Shown: one piece after another, positions 18,297-26,223 of the stretch | Layout: the number at the start of each line of letters is the position of its first letter | Position numbering within the stretch: the stretch's first letter is position 1 | Origin: Flavobacteriaceae bacterium | GTDB lineage: Bacteria > Bacteroidota > Bacteroidia > Flavobacteriales > Flavobacteriaceae | Reading direction: 5' to 3' | NCBI GenBank assembly: GCA_018402385.1 | Contig: JAGYJA010000007.1 | Coordinates: 496,001-560,000 of the forward strand | DNA: 64,000 bases | The notes under the pieces: model-generated | The model's input: the letters and a program-made list of their open reading frames with translations, nothing else | Database searches by the model: none | What the model was told of the DNA's origin: nothing | Position numbers and translations under genes: made by a program

Positions 18297-19697
18297 ATGA
18301 AAAATATCTACTCATTTCTAATTATAGTGCTAATGCCATTTTTAGTTGTATCACAATACGGTCCTCAACAGATTATTTCTACCACTGCAAATGGAGCCAA
18401 CAAGGTTTTTGCAGCAGATTTAAGCGGAAATGGTTTTAATGATGTTATAGCGCTTTGCGGCAATCCAGATTATCAAATCAAATGGTATGAAAATTTAGAT
18501 GGCAATGGTAATTTTGGCCCTGAAACTGTCTTATCAGATACGCCAGCATTTTTTTTATTCTTTGAGGCTGTGGATTTAAATTCAAACGGACATTTGGATA
18601 TTCTCTATCTCGAAAACAACCCAGCAAGGTTGGTCTGGAAAGAAAATATTGATGGCAATGGTAATTTTGGTCCCGAACAAGTCATATTAGAAAATCAAAC
18701 AGCTTTTATAATGGAGGTTATGACATTTGACATTAATAACGACTCACATACTGATATTATCATAAACTTTTCTAATAGTTTTTTTGAAAATAATATAGTA
18801 TGGTTTGAAAATAATGGAACAGGCACTTTTGGTGAACCAATTCTTCTTTTGGATAATATTTTGAATGCAACCGGCCCTCTAATTGTTGACATTGATAACG
18901 ACGGATTGCCTGACCTGCTTTTATCATACAACAGCTATAATCCGGCAGGAAGATTGGTTTGGTATAAAAATTTAGGAAACCAAACTTTTGGTGCTGAACA
19001 GCTTATTTATCAATTTGAATTTTTTATGTCAGACTGGACAAATATTATTGACATTAAATATGTTGATATTAATACAAATGGAAAAATTGACATTGTAATA
19101 ACTGCACATAATGATGATATAGGTACTTTTCTTTACTTACTTGAAAATTTAGACAATCTCGGTACATTTAGCGACTTACTGCCAGTTAATATAAGCTCAT
19201 TTTCTTTTGATTTTTATGATTTAGACAATGATGGAGATATGGATGTATTGATTTATAACAGGTTTTCAAATACAATTACTTGGCAAGAAAACATAAATGG
19301 TGATGGAGTATTCAGTTCACCAATGCTAATATCTTCCGATGTTTTAAGTCTTAGACATGCTATAGCCGCTAATATCAAGGACAATGGAAACCTTGAAGTT
19401 ATTTCTGCATCATTTAATGATAATAAAGTGGCCTGGTATGAATATACAGGTTTAAGTACAAACGACTTTTCAAAAAATAATTTGACCATATACCCAAATC
19501 CCACATATAATTTTGTGAGCATTGATTCATCTGAAAACATCTCAGAAATGAGTTTGTTTACCATTCAGGGGAAAAAACTAGAATTGCAAATCGACCTTGA
19601 CAAAATTGATATTTCCAATTTAACACCCGGGATCTATTTTCTTAAAGTCAAATTTGAAAATAACTCAGAAGTCACCAAAAAAATAATTAAACTATAA
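18297..19697 (+). CDS. Secreted VCBS/FG-GAP repeat protein with type IX secretion sorting domain
   Basis: A 466-residue protein with a signal peptide (residues 1-19). At least six calcium-loop-like repeats follow: DLSGNGFNDVIAL, DLNSNGHLDILYL, DINNDSHTDIIIN, DIDNDGLPDLLLS, DINTNGKIDIVIT and DLDNDGDMDVLIY, which build an FG-GAP/VCBS beta-propeller. The final 70 residues carry the Por secretion-tail pattern: YPNPTYNFVSI, a middle strand, ISNLTPGIYFLKVKF and a Lys-rich end. It would be exported by the T9SS and fixed to the cell surface or released; the ligand is unknown. A near-consensus -7 box TATCTTTA lies shortly upstream. Confidence 0.88.
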   Translation: MKNIYSFLIIVLMPFLVVSQYGPQQIISTTANGANKVFAADLSGNGFNDVIALCGNPDYQIKWYENLDGNGNFGPETVLSDTPAFFLFFEAVDLNSNGHLDILYLENNPARLVWKENIDGNGNFGPEQVILENQTAFIMEVMTFDINNDSHTDIIINFSNSFFENNIVWFENNGTGTFGEPILLLDNILNATGPLIVDIDNDGLPDLLLSYNSYNPAGRLVWYKNLGNQTFGAEQLIYQFEFFMSDWTNIIDIKYVDINTNGKIDIVITAHNDDIGTFLYLLENLDNLGTFSDLLPVNISSFSFDFYDLDNDGDMDVLIYNRFSNTITWQENINGDGVFSSPMLISSDVLSLRHAIAANIKDNGNLEVISASFNDNKVAWYEYTGLSTNDFSKNNLTIYPNPTYNFVSIDSSENISEMSLFTIQGKKLELQIDLDKIDISNLTPGIYFLKVKFENNSEVTKKIIKL

Positions 19698-19706
19698 GGG
19701 ATTAGT

Positions 19707-19714
19707 TATCTTTG
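19707..19714 (+). promoter_or_regulatory. Promoter -7 element of kdsA
   Basis: TATCTTTG, 18 bases before the kdsA ATG at 19733. It excludes the in-frame TTG at 19712 as the start. Confidence 0.6.
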
Positions 19715-19732
19715 CATTTCAAATTGAATTTT

Positions 19733-20551
19733 ATGCAACTCAACTTAATACCCAAAATAAAACACTCTCAATCCAATAATTTCTTTTTGCTTGCAGGGCC
19801 CTGCGCTATTGAGAGCGAAGAAATGGCAATGCGCATAGCTGAACAAGTTGTAAATATTACAGACAAACTTCAAATTCCCTACATATTTAAAGGCAGCTTT
19901 AAAAAAGCCAATCGCAGCCGTATCGATAGCTTTACAGGCATTGGGGATGAAAAAGCATTAAAGATTCTCAGAAAAGTTTCTGAAACTTTTGATGTCCCCA
20001 CAGTCACAGACATACACGAAGTGAGTGATGCCGCTATGGCTTCAGAATATGTGGACGTGCTTCAAATTCCTGCATTTTTAGTACGCCAAACAGATTTGGT
20101 CGTCGCTGCAGCAAATACCGGAAAAGTAGTCAACCTTAAAAAAGGCCAATTTATGAGTCCTGAAAGTATGAAACACGCCGTCACCAAAGTAACCGATTGT
20201 GGCAATCCACAAGTTATGGTAACTGACAGGGGGACGATGTTTGGCTACCAAGATATGATTGTTGACTTCAGAGGAATACCCACAATGAGGGAATTTGCAC
20301 CCACTGTGCTTGATGTGACTCATAGTCTTCAACAACCCAATCAAAGCAGCGGTGTCACCGGAGGTCGCCCCGATATGATTGCCACTATTGCCAAAGCTGG
20401 AATTGCCGTGGGTGTGGATGGCATCTTTATCGAAACCCACTTTGACCCGGCAAATGCTAAAAGTGACGGCGCTAATATGCTTGATTTACAATATCTTGAA
20501 AAATTAATGCGGGACTTGACGGCAATGAGAAAGACAGTAATCAATCTATAA
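19733..20551 (+). CDS. kdsA: 3-deoxy-8-phosphooctulonate synthase
   Basis: A 272-residue enzyme that condenses phosphoenolpyruvate with arabinose 5-phosphate to Kdo-8-phosphate for lipopolysaccharide core synthesis in the cytoplasm. Visible family marks are LLAGPCAIESEE near the N-terminus, FKGSFKKANRSR, DVLQIPAFLVRQTDL, VMVTDRGTMFGYQDMIVDFR, SGVTGGRPD and the metal/substrate region IFIETHFDPANAKSDGANML. Start chosen at ATG 19733 behind the -7 box. Confidence 0.95.
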   Translation: MQLNLIPKIKHSQSNNFFLLAGPCAIESEEMAMRIAEQVVNITDKLQIPYIFKGSFKKANRSRIDSFTGIGDEKALKILRKVSETFDVPTVTDIHEVSDAAMASEYVDVLQIPAFLVRQTDLVVAAANTGKVVNLKKGQFMSPESMKHAVTKVTDCGNPQVMVTDRGTMFGYQDMIVDFRGIPTMREFAPTVLDVTHSLQQPNQSSGVTGGRPDMIATIAKAGIAVGVDGIFIETHFDPANAKSDGANMLDLQYLEKLMRDLTAMRKTVINL

Positions 20552-20623
20552 CTTTAAAAAATGATTTTTGTCATTTTTTAACTCAAATCTTCTTGCCACA
20601 TTTGTTTTCTAAATTCTGAAAGC

Positions 20624-20767
20624 ATGACACAACTCACCATTCCACTTTACAATTATACAAATGGCGCTTTTATAATGATTGTCATTTTTGGACTTGTTAT
20701 TGTTGGTTTAATCGCCGGAGTCTATTTAATGATGAACAATGATAAAAAGAAAAAATCTGAAGAGTAG
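20624..20767 (+). CDS. Small single-pass membrane protein
   Basis: A 47-residue ORF starting MTQLTIPLYNYTNG, with one strong membrane helix (about residues 15-38, FIMIVIFGLVIVGLIAGVYL) and a charged tail NNDKKKKSEE. It sits 73 bases after kdsA and is followed by a good terminator at 20794, which supports it being real. Function unknown. Confidence 0.6.
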   Translation: MTQLTIPLYNYTNGAFIMIVIFGLVIVGLIAGVYLMMNNDKKKKSEE

Positions 20768-20793
20768 CAGGAATAGATACTAAACAATTAACA

Positions 20794-20827
20794 AAAAAAG
20801 GTTGAAGCTGGCGCTACAACCTTTTTT
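20794..20827. terminator. Bidirectional terminator
   Basis: AAAAAAGGTTG, an inner AGC...GCT pair around TGGC, then CAACCTTTTTT. It can end transcripts from kdsA on the left and from the converging gene at 20938 on the right. Confidence 0.8.
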
Positions 20828-20937
20828 AATAAAAGCCCGCAGTATTAGCTCCCCAACTAATAAAGCACTGTAAAGATGCGTTAATTGCCTTATACTAAAC
20901 AAGGGGGTTTTTCCTGTTTTTTTAGAAAGGTTTTCTT

Positions 20938-22155
20938 TTAAAGCACTGAAGTTTCATTTACATACTCCTGTAAATAATTAAATCTTTGGGTAAGCTTACC
21001 GCCTTTGGTAATTAAGGCACGTTCAAGTACGCCATCCTTATCTCCATTAAAAAAAGCCGGAATCAGGTGTTCCATGAACATCTCTCCAAAACCTTCACTG
21101 GCGTCTTTAGGTAACTCACAGGGTAAATTATCAACAGCCATTACTGTAATCGCACCGGGAGCATCAAAAGCGACTTCCATTTCAGATTTTGGGTCATAGC
21201 CATAAAAAGGATTTGCTATGGTTGAAGGTCTTATCGTACAGGCAACGGGGCCATCAATGTCACAGGAAATATCAGCCACCAGATTAATTTTAAAGTCGGG
21301 CTGTTTAGCATCTTCTCTGGTGAAGAAAAAGGGAGCACCATCACCATAAAAATGACCCGTGATGAGCATGTCGCTTACTTTAGCAAAACGCATAAAGTCA
21401 CTCTTGTAACCTGAAGGATCCCTGAAAAAAGCTCTTTTATCTCCGGGTTGCCCATCTTTGCGCTTGTTGTAATCCATTACATCAATAAAGCAAAAAACAG
21501 CTTGGTTGAATGGTTTAGATAAAAAATCTTCAATTGATATTTCAGGGATTTGCATATGGTCTAGAATTTCCTTGGCACCATAAGCTACTTTACCCCTTCC
21601 GGTAAGTACAATTTTTATATTGGGTAGTTTTATTTTATCTAATTCAGCTTTTACAGCGTCAAAATCGGCTAAGTGTTCTACTTTGGGCAAATCAAACAAT
21701 CCATCTCTTTTTCCCAATGCTCTGAAACCATTATAGGCTCCAACCAAACCGGCAAAACGTCCAAAACCAATTAAGCGGTGACCACTTTCATCCACTATGG
21801 TTTCATGGTCATACAGCTCGATGTTTTTTTCAAGAATTGCTTTAAGTAAGTTTCGGTTATAGGGTTGTTTTTTTATGGTGTGACTGAAGAAAAAATATTT
21901 TTTATTCGGAATCAATGCAGAAATGGGTACTTCTTTAACTCCAATCATCACGTCACAGTCACTCACGTCTTCTGTTACTTCAATTCCACTTTCGCGGTAA
22001 GTGCTATCAGGAAAAACACGAATGCTTGAAGATTCTACTATAATTTGGGCATCGGGAAACTGCTGTATGACTTCTTGACTCTTTTCAGGCGAAAAAACGA
22101 CACGTCTGTCCGGCGGATTCTTACGTTCTTTAATAATTGCAAATTTTACAGGCAT
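20938..22155 (-). CDS. Saccharopine/lysine dehydrogenase-like NAD(P)-dependent oxidoreductase
   Basis: A 405-residue protein whose N-terminal half matches the alanine dehydrogenase/LOR-SDH type substrate domain: FAIIKERKNPPDRRVVFSPE, the VKEVPISALIPNKKYFFFSH element, and GHRLIGFGRFAGLVGAYNG. The middle holds a Rossmann segment (KIVLTGRGKVAYGAKEILDH), although it reads GRGKVA rather than the usual GxGxxG. DISCDIDGPVACTIRPSTIANPF near the C-terminal side is typical of lysine-ketoglutarate reductase homologues. It likely acts on saccharopine or a related amino acid, but substrate assignment is uncertain. No lysine-pathway genes are nearby. It is divergent from ssrA, and its own -7 box TATCTTTG (22199-22192, minus) overlaps the ssrA -33 region. 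Confidence 0.8.
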   Translation of the reverse strand: MPVKFAIIKERKNPPDRRVVFSPEKSQEVIQQFPDAQIIVESSSIRVFPDSTYRESGIEVTEDVSDCDVMIGVKEVPISALIPNKKYFFFSHTIKKQPYNRNLLKAILEKNIELYDHETIVDESGHRLIGFGRFAGLVGAYNGFRALGKRDGLFDLPKVEHLADFDAVKAELDKIKLPNIKIVLTGRGKVAYGAKEILDHMQIPEISIEDFLSKPFNQAVFCFIDVMDYNKRKDGQPGDKRAFFRDPSGYKSDFMRFAKVSDMLITGHFYGDGAPFFFTREDAKQPDFKINLVADISCDIDGPVACTIRPSTIANPFYGYDPKSEMEVAFDAPGAITVMAVDNLPCELPKDASEGFGEMFMEHLIPAFFNGDKDGVLERALITKGGKLTQRFNYLQEYVNETSVL

Positions 22156-22187
22156 TTGGAATGTTTTTTGTGATGACTAGTAATAGG

Positions 22188-22220
22188 TTTGCAAAGATAG
22201 GATTTTAAGCTGTATCTTTG
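22188..22220 (+). promoter_or_regulatory. Promoter of ssrA
   Basis: TTTG (22188-22191), 21-base spacer, TATCTTTG (22213-22220): a full Bacteroidetes promoter. Just downstream, TTTCGCTT-A-AAGCGAAA (22223-22239) is a perfect 8-bp inverted repeat at the expected start site, either a 5' hairpin of the precursor or an operator. Confidence 0.75.
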
Positions 22221-22250
22221 CCTTTCGCTTAAAGCGAAAACTATTTTAAT

Positions 22251-22648
22251 GGGGTCGACTGGTTTTGACAGCGAGACTAATGGAATAGTAAGCACGCCGA
22301 GCGCTGGGTTACAGCTCGTAAATCTCATAATTCACACTTTTTAAACGGCGAAGATAACTACGCCCTAGCTGCATAACCCGAATTATAGTAAGGTAATGCC
22401 TCGTCCGACTAGGTCGGAAAGCAGGATGTCTCTCAACGGCCTTGGTTTGCGGCAATTGATATAGAGACATCGTAAAAGTAAACCTAGAAATCACAGGGTC
22501 TTGATGTGATTTTGAAACTCAATTGAGACTAAGGACAGCTTTGGATGTTTTTTTCCGGTGTTGTCACAAAAATTAATAAAAAACTAAGCGTGTAGAAAGC
22601 TTTTTTATTACTTGTTTGGACGAGGGTTCGAATCCCTCCGACTCCACC
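22251..22648 (+). ncRNA. ssrA: Transfer-messenger RNA (tmRNA)
   Basis: The 5' end GGGGTCGACTGGTTTTGACA and the 3' end GGTTCGAATCCCTCCGACTC pair to form the alanyl-tRNA-like acceptor and T arms (one G-U in the acceptor stem). The tag reading frame at 22347-22376 encodes GEDNYALAA and stop, the ending typical of Bacteroidetes. tmRNA with SmpB rescues ribosomes stalled on broken mRNAs and marks the product for proteolysis. After discriminator A (22646) the genome reads CC then T, so the final A of CCA is not encoded and must be added. Confidence 0.95.
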
Positions 22649-22651
22649 TTC

Positions 22652-22710
22652 GCCCTCCTTAGCCCTCCGTAGCTTACGAGTTTACGAGAAAGCGAAGGAG
22701 GGCTTTTTTA
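22652..22710 (+). terminator. Terminator of ssrA
   Basis: GCCCTCCTT (22652-22660) pairs with AAGGAGGGC (22696-22704), followed by a T-run. A long loop lies between. Confidence 0.75.
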
Positions 22711-22761
22711 TTTCTTGAGTTTAATTAAAATTTTGACTCTGCGGACTCAGAAGGGCTTCGG

Positions 22762-22857
22762 TGGACGCAGTCCACCTTCTCATAAAGTTTCTTCTGACGC
22801 AGACTACCAACATATAAAGTTTCATTGGACGAAGCCCACTTCTTATTTATTCTTTGA
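22762..22857. repeat. Three 32-bp tandem repeats
   Basis: Units at 22762-22793, 22794-22825 and 22826-22857 in exact 32-base register. Each begins with a small hairpin-like core (TGGACGCAGTCCA in unit 1; CTGACGCAGACTA; TGGACGAAGCCCA) and ends with an AT-rich part (ATAAAGTTTC in units 1 and 2). Unit 3 is the most diverged. It lies between the ssrA terminator and the GIY-YIG mini-gene; I see no gene in 22711-22934. Confidence 0.65.
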
Positions 22858-22934
22858 AAGAAACTAAAGTTTAAAAATTTATTACAACCGTTGAATTTTT
22901 TTACTTTTAAATATCTCCTAAAAATGTATATTTT

Positions 22935-23192
22935 ATGTATGTCGAAAATGAAAAACTTTGGTACGTCTATATTTTACTTTGTAATGACAATAATTTTTAT
23001 ACAGGATGTACAGATAACCTAGAAAGAAGATTTGAACAACACAACAAAGGCTTCGTAAAATCAACCGAAATGAAATTACCAGTTTCAATTGTTACACAAA
23101 TAACATTCACTGATAAATACACAGCTTATAATTTTGAAAAATACCTAAAATCGGGTTCTGGTATTGCTTTTAGAAATAAAAGATTGGTTTAA
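22935..23192 (+). CDS. GIY-YIG domain mini-protein (YhbQ/UvrC-like family)
   Basis: An 85-residue protein that is a bare GIY-YIG domain: the GIY element is WYVYILLCNDNNFYTG, followed by CTDNLERRFEQHNKG with the conserved Arg and His, and the Glu in YNFEKYLKSGSG. Small proteins of this type are abundant in flavobacteria and of uncertain role; some are related to intron-homing or repair nucleases. The YIG element is YTG here, a common variant. It could be mobile, because flavobacterial genomes carry many copies, often behind RNA genes as here. Confidence 0.85.
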   Translation: MYVENEKLWYVYILLCNDNNFYTGCTDNLERRFEQHNKGFVKSTEMKLPVSIVTQITFTDKYTAYNFEKYLKSGSGIAFRNKRLV

Positions 23193-23352
23193 AACTTTAT
23201 CTATTAAGTTTATAAAATTCTAACTAAAGGGGCTTCTCCCTCCGAAACTTTCGAATTTTATGAGAAAGTGTAAGAGGGGTTTTTTATTTCTGCAGTTTTA
23301 TAAAATTTAGGATAGGACTACAATCGTCGAATTACGTTTAATTTATTTTTCT

Positions 23353-24006
23353 TCAGAGTACCGGCTCTTGATTATTTAAAAATTTAACGACCGCTTCCGT
23401 TCTGTTATTGACATGAAGTTTTGTATAGATATTTTGTATGTGCTTTTTTACAGTTTCTTTGCTAATAAAAAGGTTTGATGCAATTTCTTTATACCCGAGC
23501 CCTTTAGAAAGTTCCTTTAAAATTTCATATTCCCTTTTGGACAAGTGTTCCAGATTTGCCGGTATAGCTTCGGGTTTTGTGAAAAAAGAAAAAACTTTGC
23601 GTGCGATATTACGGCTCATTGGTGTTCCCCCATTGTATAGTTCCCGGACGGCTTCAAGCATTTTACCATTTTCCTCACTTTTGATGATGTAGCCATCTGC
23701 CCCACTTTTCAATGCTTCAAAAATCTTGTCTTCATTGTCAAAAAAACTGCAGACTAAGCAACGGGCTTCAGGTCTGTGCCTTTTAATATGCTGTATGACG
23801 TTCATGCCTGAACCGTCCAAAAGATGCAAATCTATCCAATACACATCAGGATAAATATTTACAAAGTCGTTTAAAAACGCTTTTTCACCTCCATAGGTTT
23901 TTATACATAAAATATCTTTGGTACTGTTAAGTAAAAGTTCAACGTTTTCCCTGAAGCTTTTTTCGTCTTCCAGAACAGTAACTTTTATAACTTTATCAAA
24001 TTTCAT
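23353..24006 (-). CDS. LuxR/NarL-family response regulator
   Basis: A 217-residue two-domain regulator. The receiver domain (about 8-130) has acidic residues in VLEDEKSF, the phospho-acceptor Asp in VYWIDLHLLDGSG, and the conserved Lys in YIIKSEENG. The LuxR-type helix-turn-helix (about 150-212) has LSKREYEILKELSKGLGYKE and SKETVKKHIQNIYTKLHVNN. It partners the histidine kinase whose gene lies 43 bases upstream in the same direction. Target genes are unknown; the nearby lipoprotein genes are candidates. Confidence 0.92.
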   Translation of the reverse strand: MKFDKVIKVTVLEDEKSFRENVELLLNSTKDILCIKTYGGEKAFLNDFVNIYPDVYWIDLHLLDGSGMNVIQHIKRHRPEARCLVCSFFDNEDKIFEALKSGADGYIIKSEENGKMLEAVRELYNGGTPMSRNIARKVFSFFTKPEAIPANLEHLSKREYEILKELSKGLGYKEIASNLFISKETVKKHIQNIYTKLHVNNRTEAVVKFLNNQEPVL

Positions 24007-24049
24007 GAATCAAAATTAAAATTAATCAATCAGGGTATAATTCAGTATT

Positions 24050-26089
24050 TTAACTATACTGGTCAATATCACTTTGGGGAAAATTCACATTCAAGATGAT
24101 GGTAGTACCTGTATGGTCTGAAAACACATTTAAATTTCCTTGTAAAGCTTCCATACGGCTTTTCATATTTTGAATTCCATTTCTAGAGTAACTATCATGG
24201 TTAACATCAAAGCCTTTCCCATTGTCAGCTATTTGAATCTTGAAAACTCCATCTACATAGCTAAAAGAAAGTTCTACCTGATTTGCTCCTGAATGCTTTA
24301 AAATATTATTCAATGCTTCCTTTACAGATAAAAAGATCTGTTTTCGTGTATGTCCGCTAATTCTTAACTTTGGAATATCCTCCTGAACTTGAACATTTAA
24401 CTGAACAAGAAAATTACCAAGCAGGTTTTCAGCATAGTGATTGCAATACCAAATAAGATTATCAATGAAATCATTTTTATTGTCTAGCGTCCAAACGATA
24501 TCTCTTACTTTTAAAGTTACTTCTTTGGCCATTTCCAATAATTTCAGATGTTCCTTTTTGGATTTTTCATCGACTGTTTTATTGGTTAATATTTCAGTAT
24601 AAATACGCATCCCTGAAAGGCTCGTTCCCAAATCGTCGTGCATGTCCTGCGATATCCTTCTTCTTTCGTTCTGAGTGGAATGAAGAATTTTTTGCTCAGA
24701 TTCAAGCTCTTTCTGCCTAATTGTAATTTCATTTTGCCGTTCACGAAGTCTTCTTGAATAAATGAACCAAATAATAGCAGAAACCAGTAATATCGACAAA
24801 CTTACCAGCAATAATGTATAAAATGCGCTTTCCTTAGCCTGTTGTAATTTTAGGTTGTGGGTTTCTCTTTCAATTATTATCTGTGTTTGTACATTATCAA
24901 TTATTTTCTTTTCTTCAAGAGTAAATAAAGTGTCACTAAGAGTTTTATATTCTTTAAAGTAATCCAGCGCACTTTGGAAATTCTCTTTCATTTCATAAGC
25001 TCCTGACAATTGCTCGCTGGCTAGTAGTTGACCCTTAAGAAAATTAATTTTTACACTGGTTTCATAAGCAGCTTTTGACATCTCCAGAGCCTCATCTGGT
25101 TTTTCAGTATACCTGTACAAACGAGCGAGTTCCAGTTGGGAAAGGGTAATTTCTAAAGGTGATTGCAATTGTTCCCGCATTAGCAAGCTGCTTTTCAGAT
25201 ATTCTTCGGCTTTGGAAAAATTACCTTTGTCAAGATAAACTGTACCAATGTTTGCCAATGCATAACCGGCAATGTAGGAATAGCCAATCGCATTGGCATA
25301 TTGCAATGATTTTTGTGAGAAATATAAACTGGAATCAAGTTCCTTGAGAACGTATTTGACACGGGCCAAATTAGTATTAAGGTTCGCAATTTGTATAGTA
25401 TCTTCAAACCTGAAACTAAAAATGAGTGCTTGTCTATAATTTTGCAGGGCTTCGTCATATCTTCCCTGATCACTCAAAACATTTCCAATACCTGAAAGTG
25501 TGCGGCCAATCCCTTTCTCATCATTTATTTCCAGCCTTATGGAAAAACTTCTACGATACATTTCTATTGCATTGTCGTATGCTCCAAAATCATAGTAAAT
25601 ATTTGCAATATTACTCAGCGTCGAAGCCATGCCTTCCCTGTCTCCAATCTCTTCCCGCAGGGCCACACTTTTTTTATAATGCTCAAGAGCTTCATCATAT
25701 GCACCTTTTTTCCTGGAATTGTATCCTAAAGAATGATATATAAGCGCCTTGTCTTTGGTCGTCCCTTTTTCATTGGCCAATGCAAGAAACTTAAGCAGAT
25801 AGTTCTCAGCATCTTCAAAATAAGCAGTATCGCTCATTTCATAAATCTGGGAGCGAATTAATTTAAAATCATCTTCAGAAATGGAACGATCACCAGCCAT
25901 TTTCTTATACAGGGAGTCTACTTGAGCTAAATATTGATTTTTTATAACCTGTTGTGAAGCGACTGCCTCAGCAGAATAGGGGTTATTTTGAGCATTAGCT
26001 ATGTCAAGTGAGAAGAAGAGCAACAACACTGAAAAATAGTTCAGCTTGATAAAGATAAATTTGGGGATTATCATAAAATAACCTTTCAT
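24050..26089 (-). CDS. TPR-containing sensor histidine kinase (HisKA_3 type)
   Basis: A 679-residue protein with a signal or membrane segment at the N-terminus (ending LDIANAQ), at least six tetratricopeptide repeats (about 100-390, for example SLGYNSRKKGAYDEALEHYK and NIGTVYLDKGNFSKAEEYLK), one membrane helix (about 430-450), a HisKA_3 dimerisation region with the phospho-His in RRRISQDMHDDLGTSLSG, and a HATPase domain (EALNNILKHSGANQVELS, IADNGKGFD, GIQNMKSRM). The TPR domain would face the periplasm and sense a protein or peptide. A -7 box TATATTTG (26124-26117, minus) sits just upstream, next to a CATCTG...CAGATG hairpin. Confidence 0.92.
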   Translation of the reverse strand: MKGYFMIIPKFIFIKLNYFSVLLLFFSLDIANAQNNPYSAEAVASQQVIKNQYLAQVDSLYKKMAGDRSISEDDFKLIRSQIYEMSDTAYFEDAENYLLKFLALANEKGTTKDKALIYHSLGYNSRKKGAYDEALEHYKKSVALREEIGDREGMASTLSNIANIYYDFGAYDNAIEMYRRSFSIRLEINDEKGIGRTLSGIGNVLSDQGRYDEALQNYRQALIFSFRFEDTIQIANLNTNLARVKYVLKELDSSLYFSQKSLQYANAIGYSYIAGYALANIGTVYLDKGNFSKAEEYLKSSLLMREQLQSPLEITLSQLELARLYRYTEKPDEALEMSKAAYETSVKINFLKGQLLASEQLSGAYEMKENFQSALDYFKEYKTLSDTLFTLEEKKIIDNVQTQIIIERETHNLKLQQAKESAFYTLLLVSLSILLVSAIIWFIYSRRLRERQNEITIRQKELESEQKILHSTQNERRRISQDMHDDLGTSLSGMRIYTEILTNKTVDEKSKKEHLKLLEMAKEVTLKVRDIVWTLDNKNDFIDNLIWYCNHYAENLLGNFLVQLNVQVQEDIPKLRISGHTRKQIFLSVKEALNNILKHSGANQVELSFSYVDGVFKIQIADNGKGFDVNHDSYSRNGIQNMKSRMEALQGNLNVFSDHTGTTIILNVNFPQSDIDQYS

Positions 26090-26164
26090 CTGATTTTAAT
26101 AACTCCAGATGAAAACCAAATATACTGTTTTAACCTTTACTTTTTACCCGGCCTAAACAAAATG

Positions 26165-26192
26165 CAAAAAAGCCCGCGAGAGCGGGCTTAAT
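26165..26192 (-). terminator. Terminator after the first lipoprotein gene
   Basis: AAGCCCGC / GCGGGCTT stem (26170-26177 with 26182-26189), loop GAGA, U-run on the minus-strand transcript. It ends the 26224-27426 transcript upstream of the kinase promoter. Confidence 0.85.
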
Positions 26193-26223
26193 ATTAAGTG
26201 GCTATAAAAAAATCTGTTTTTAT

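Noticed and set aside
22762-22857. CRISPR-like array
   Set aside because: Units are contiguous and degenerate with no unique spacers and no cas genes nearby.
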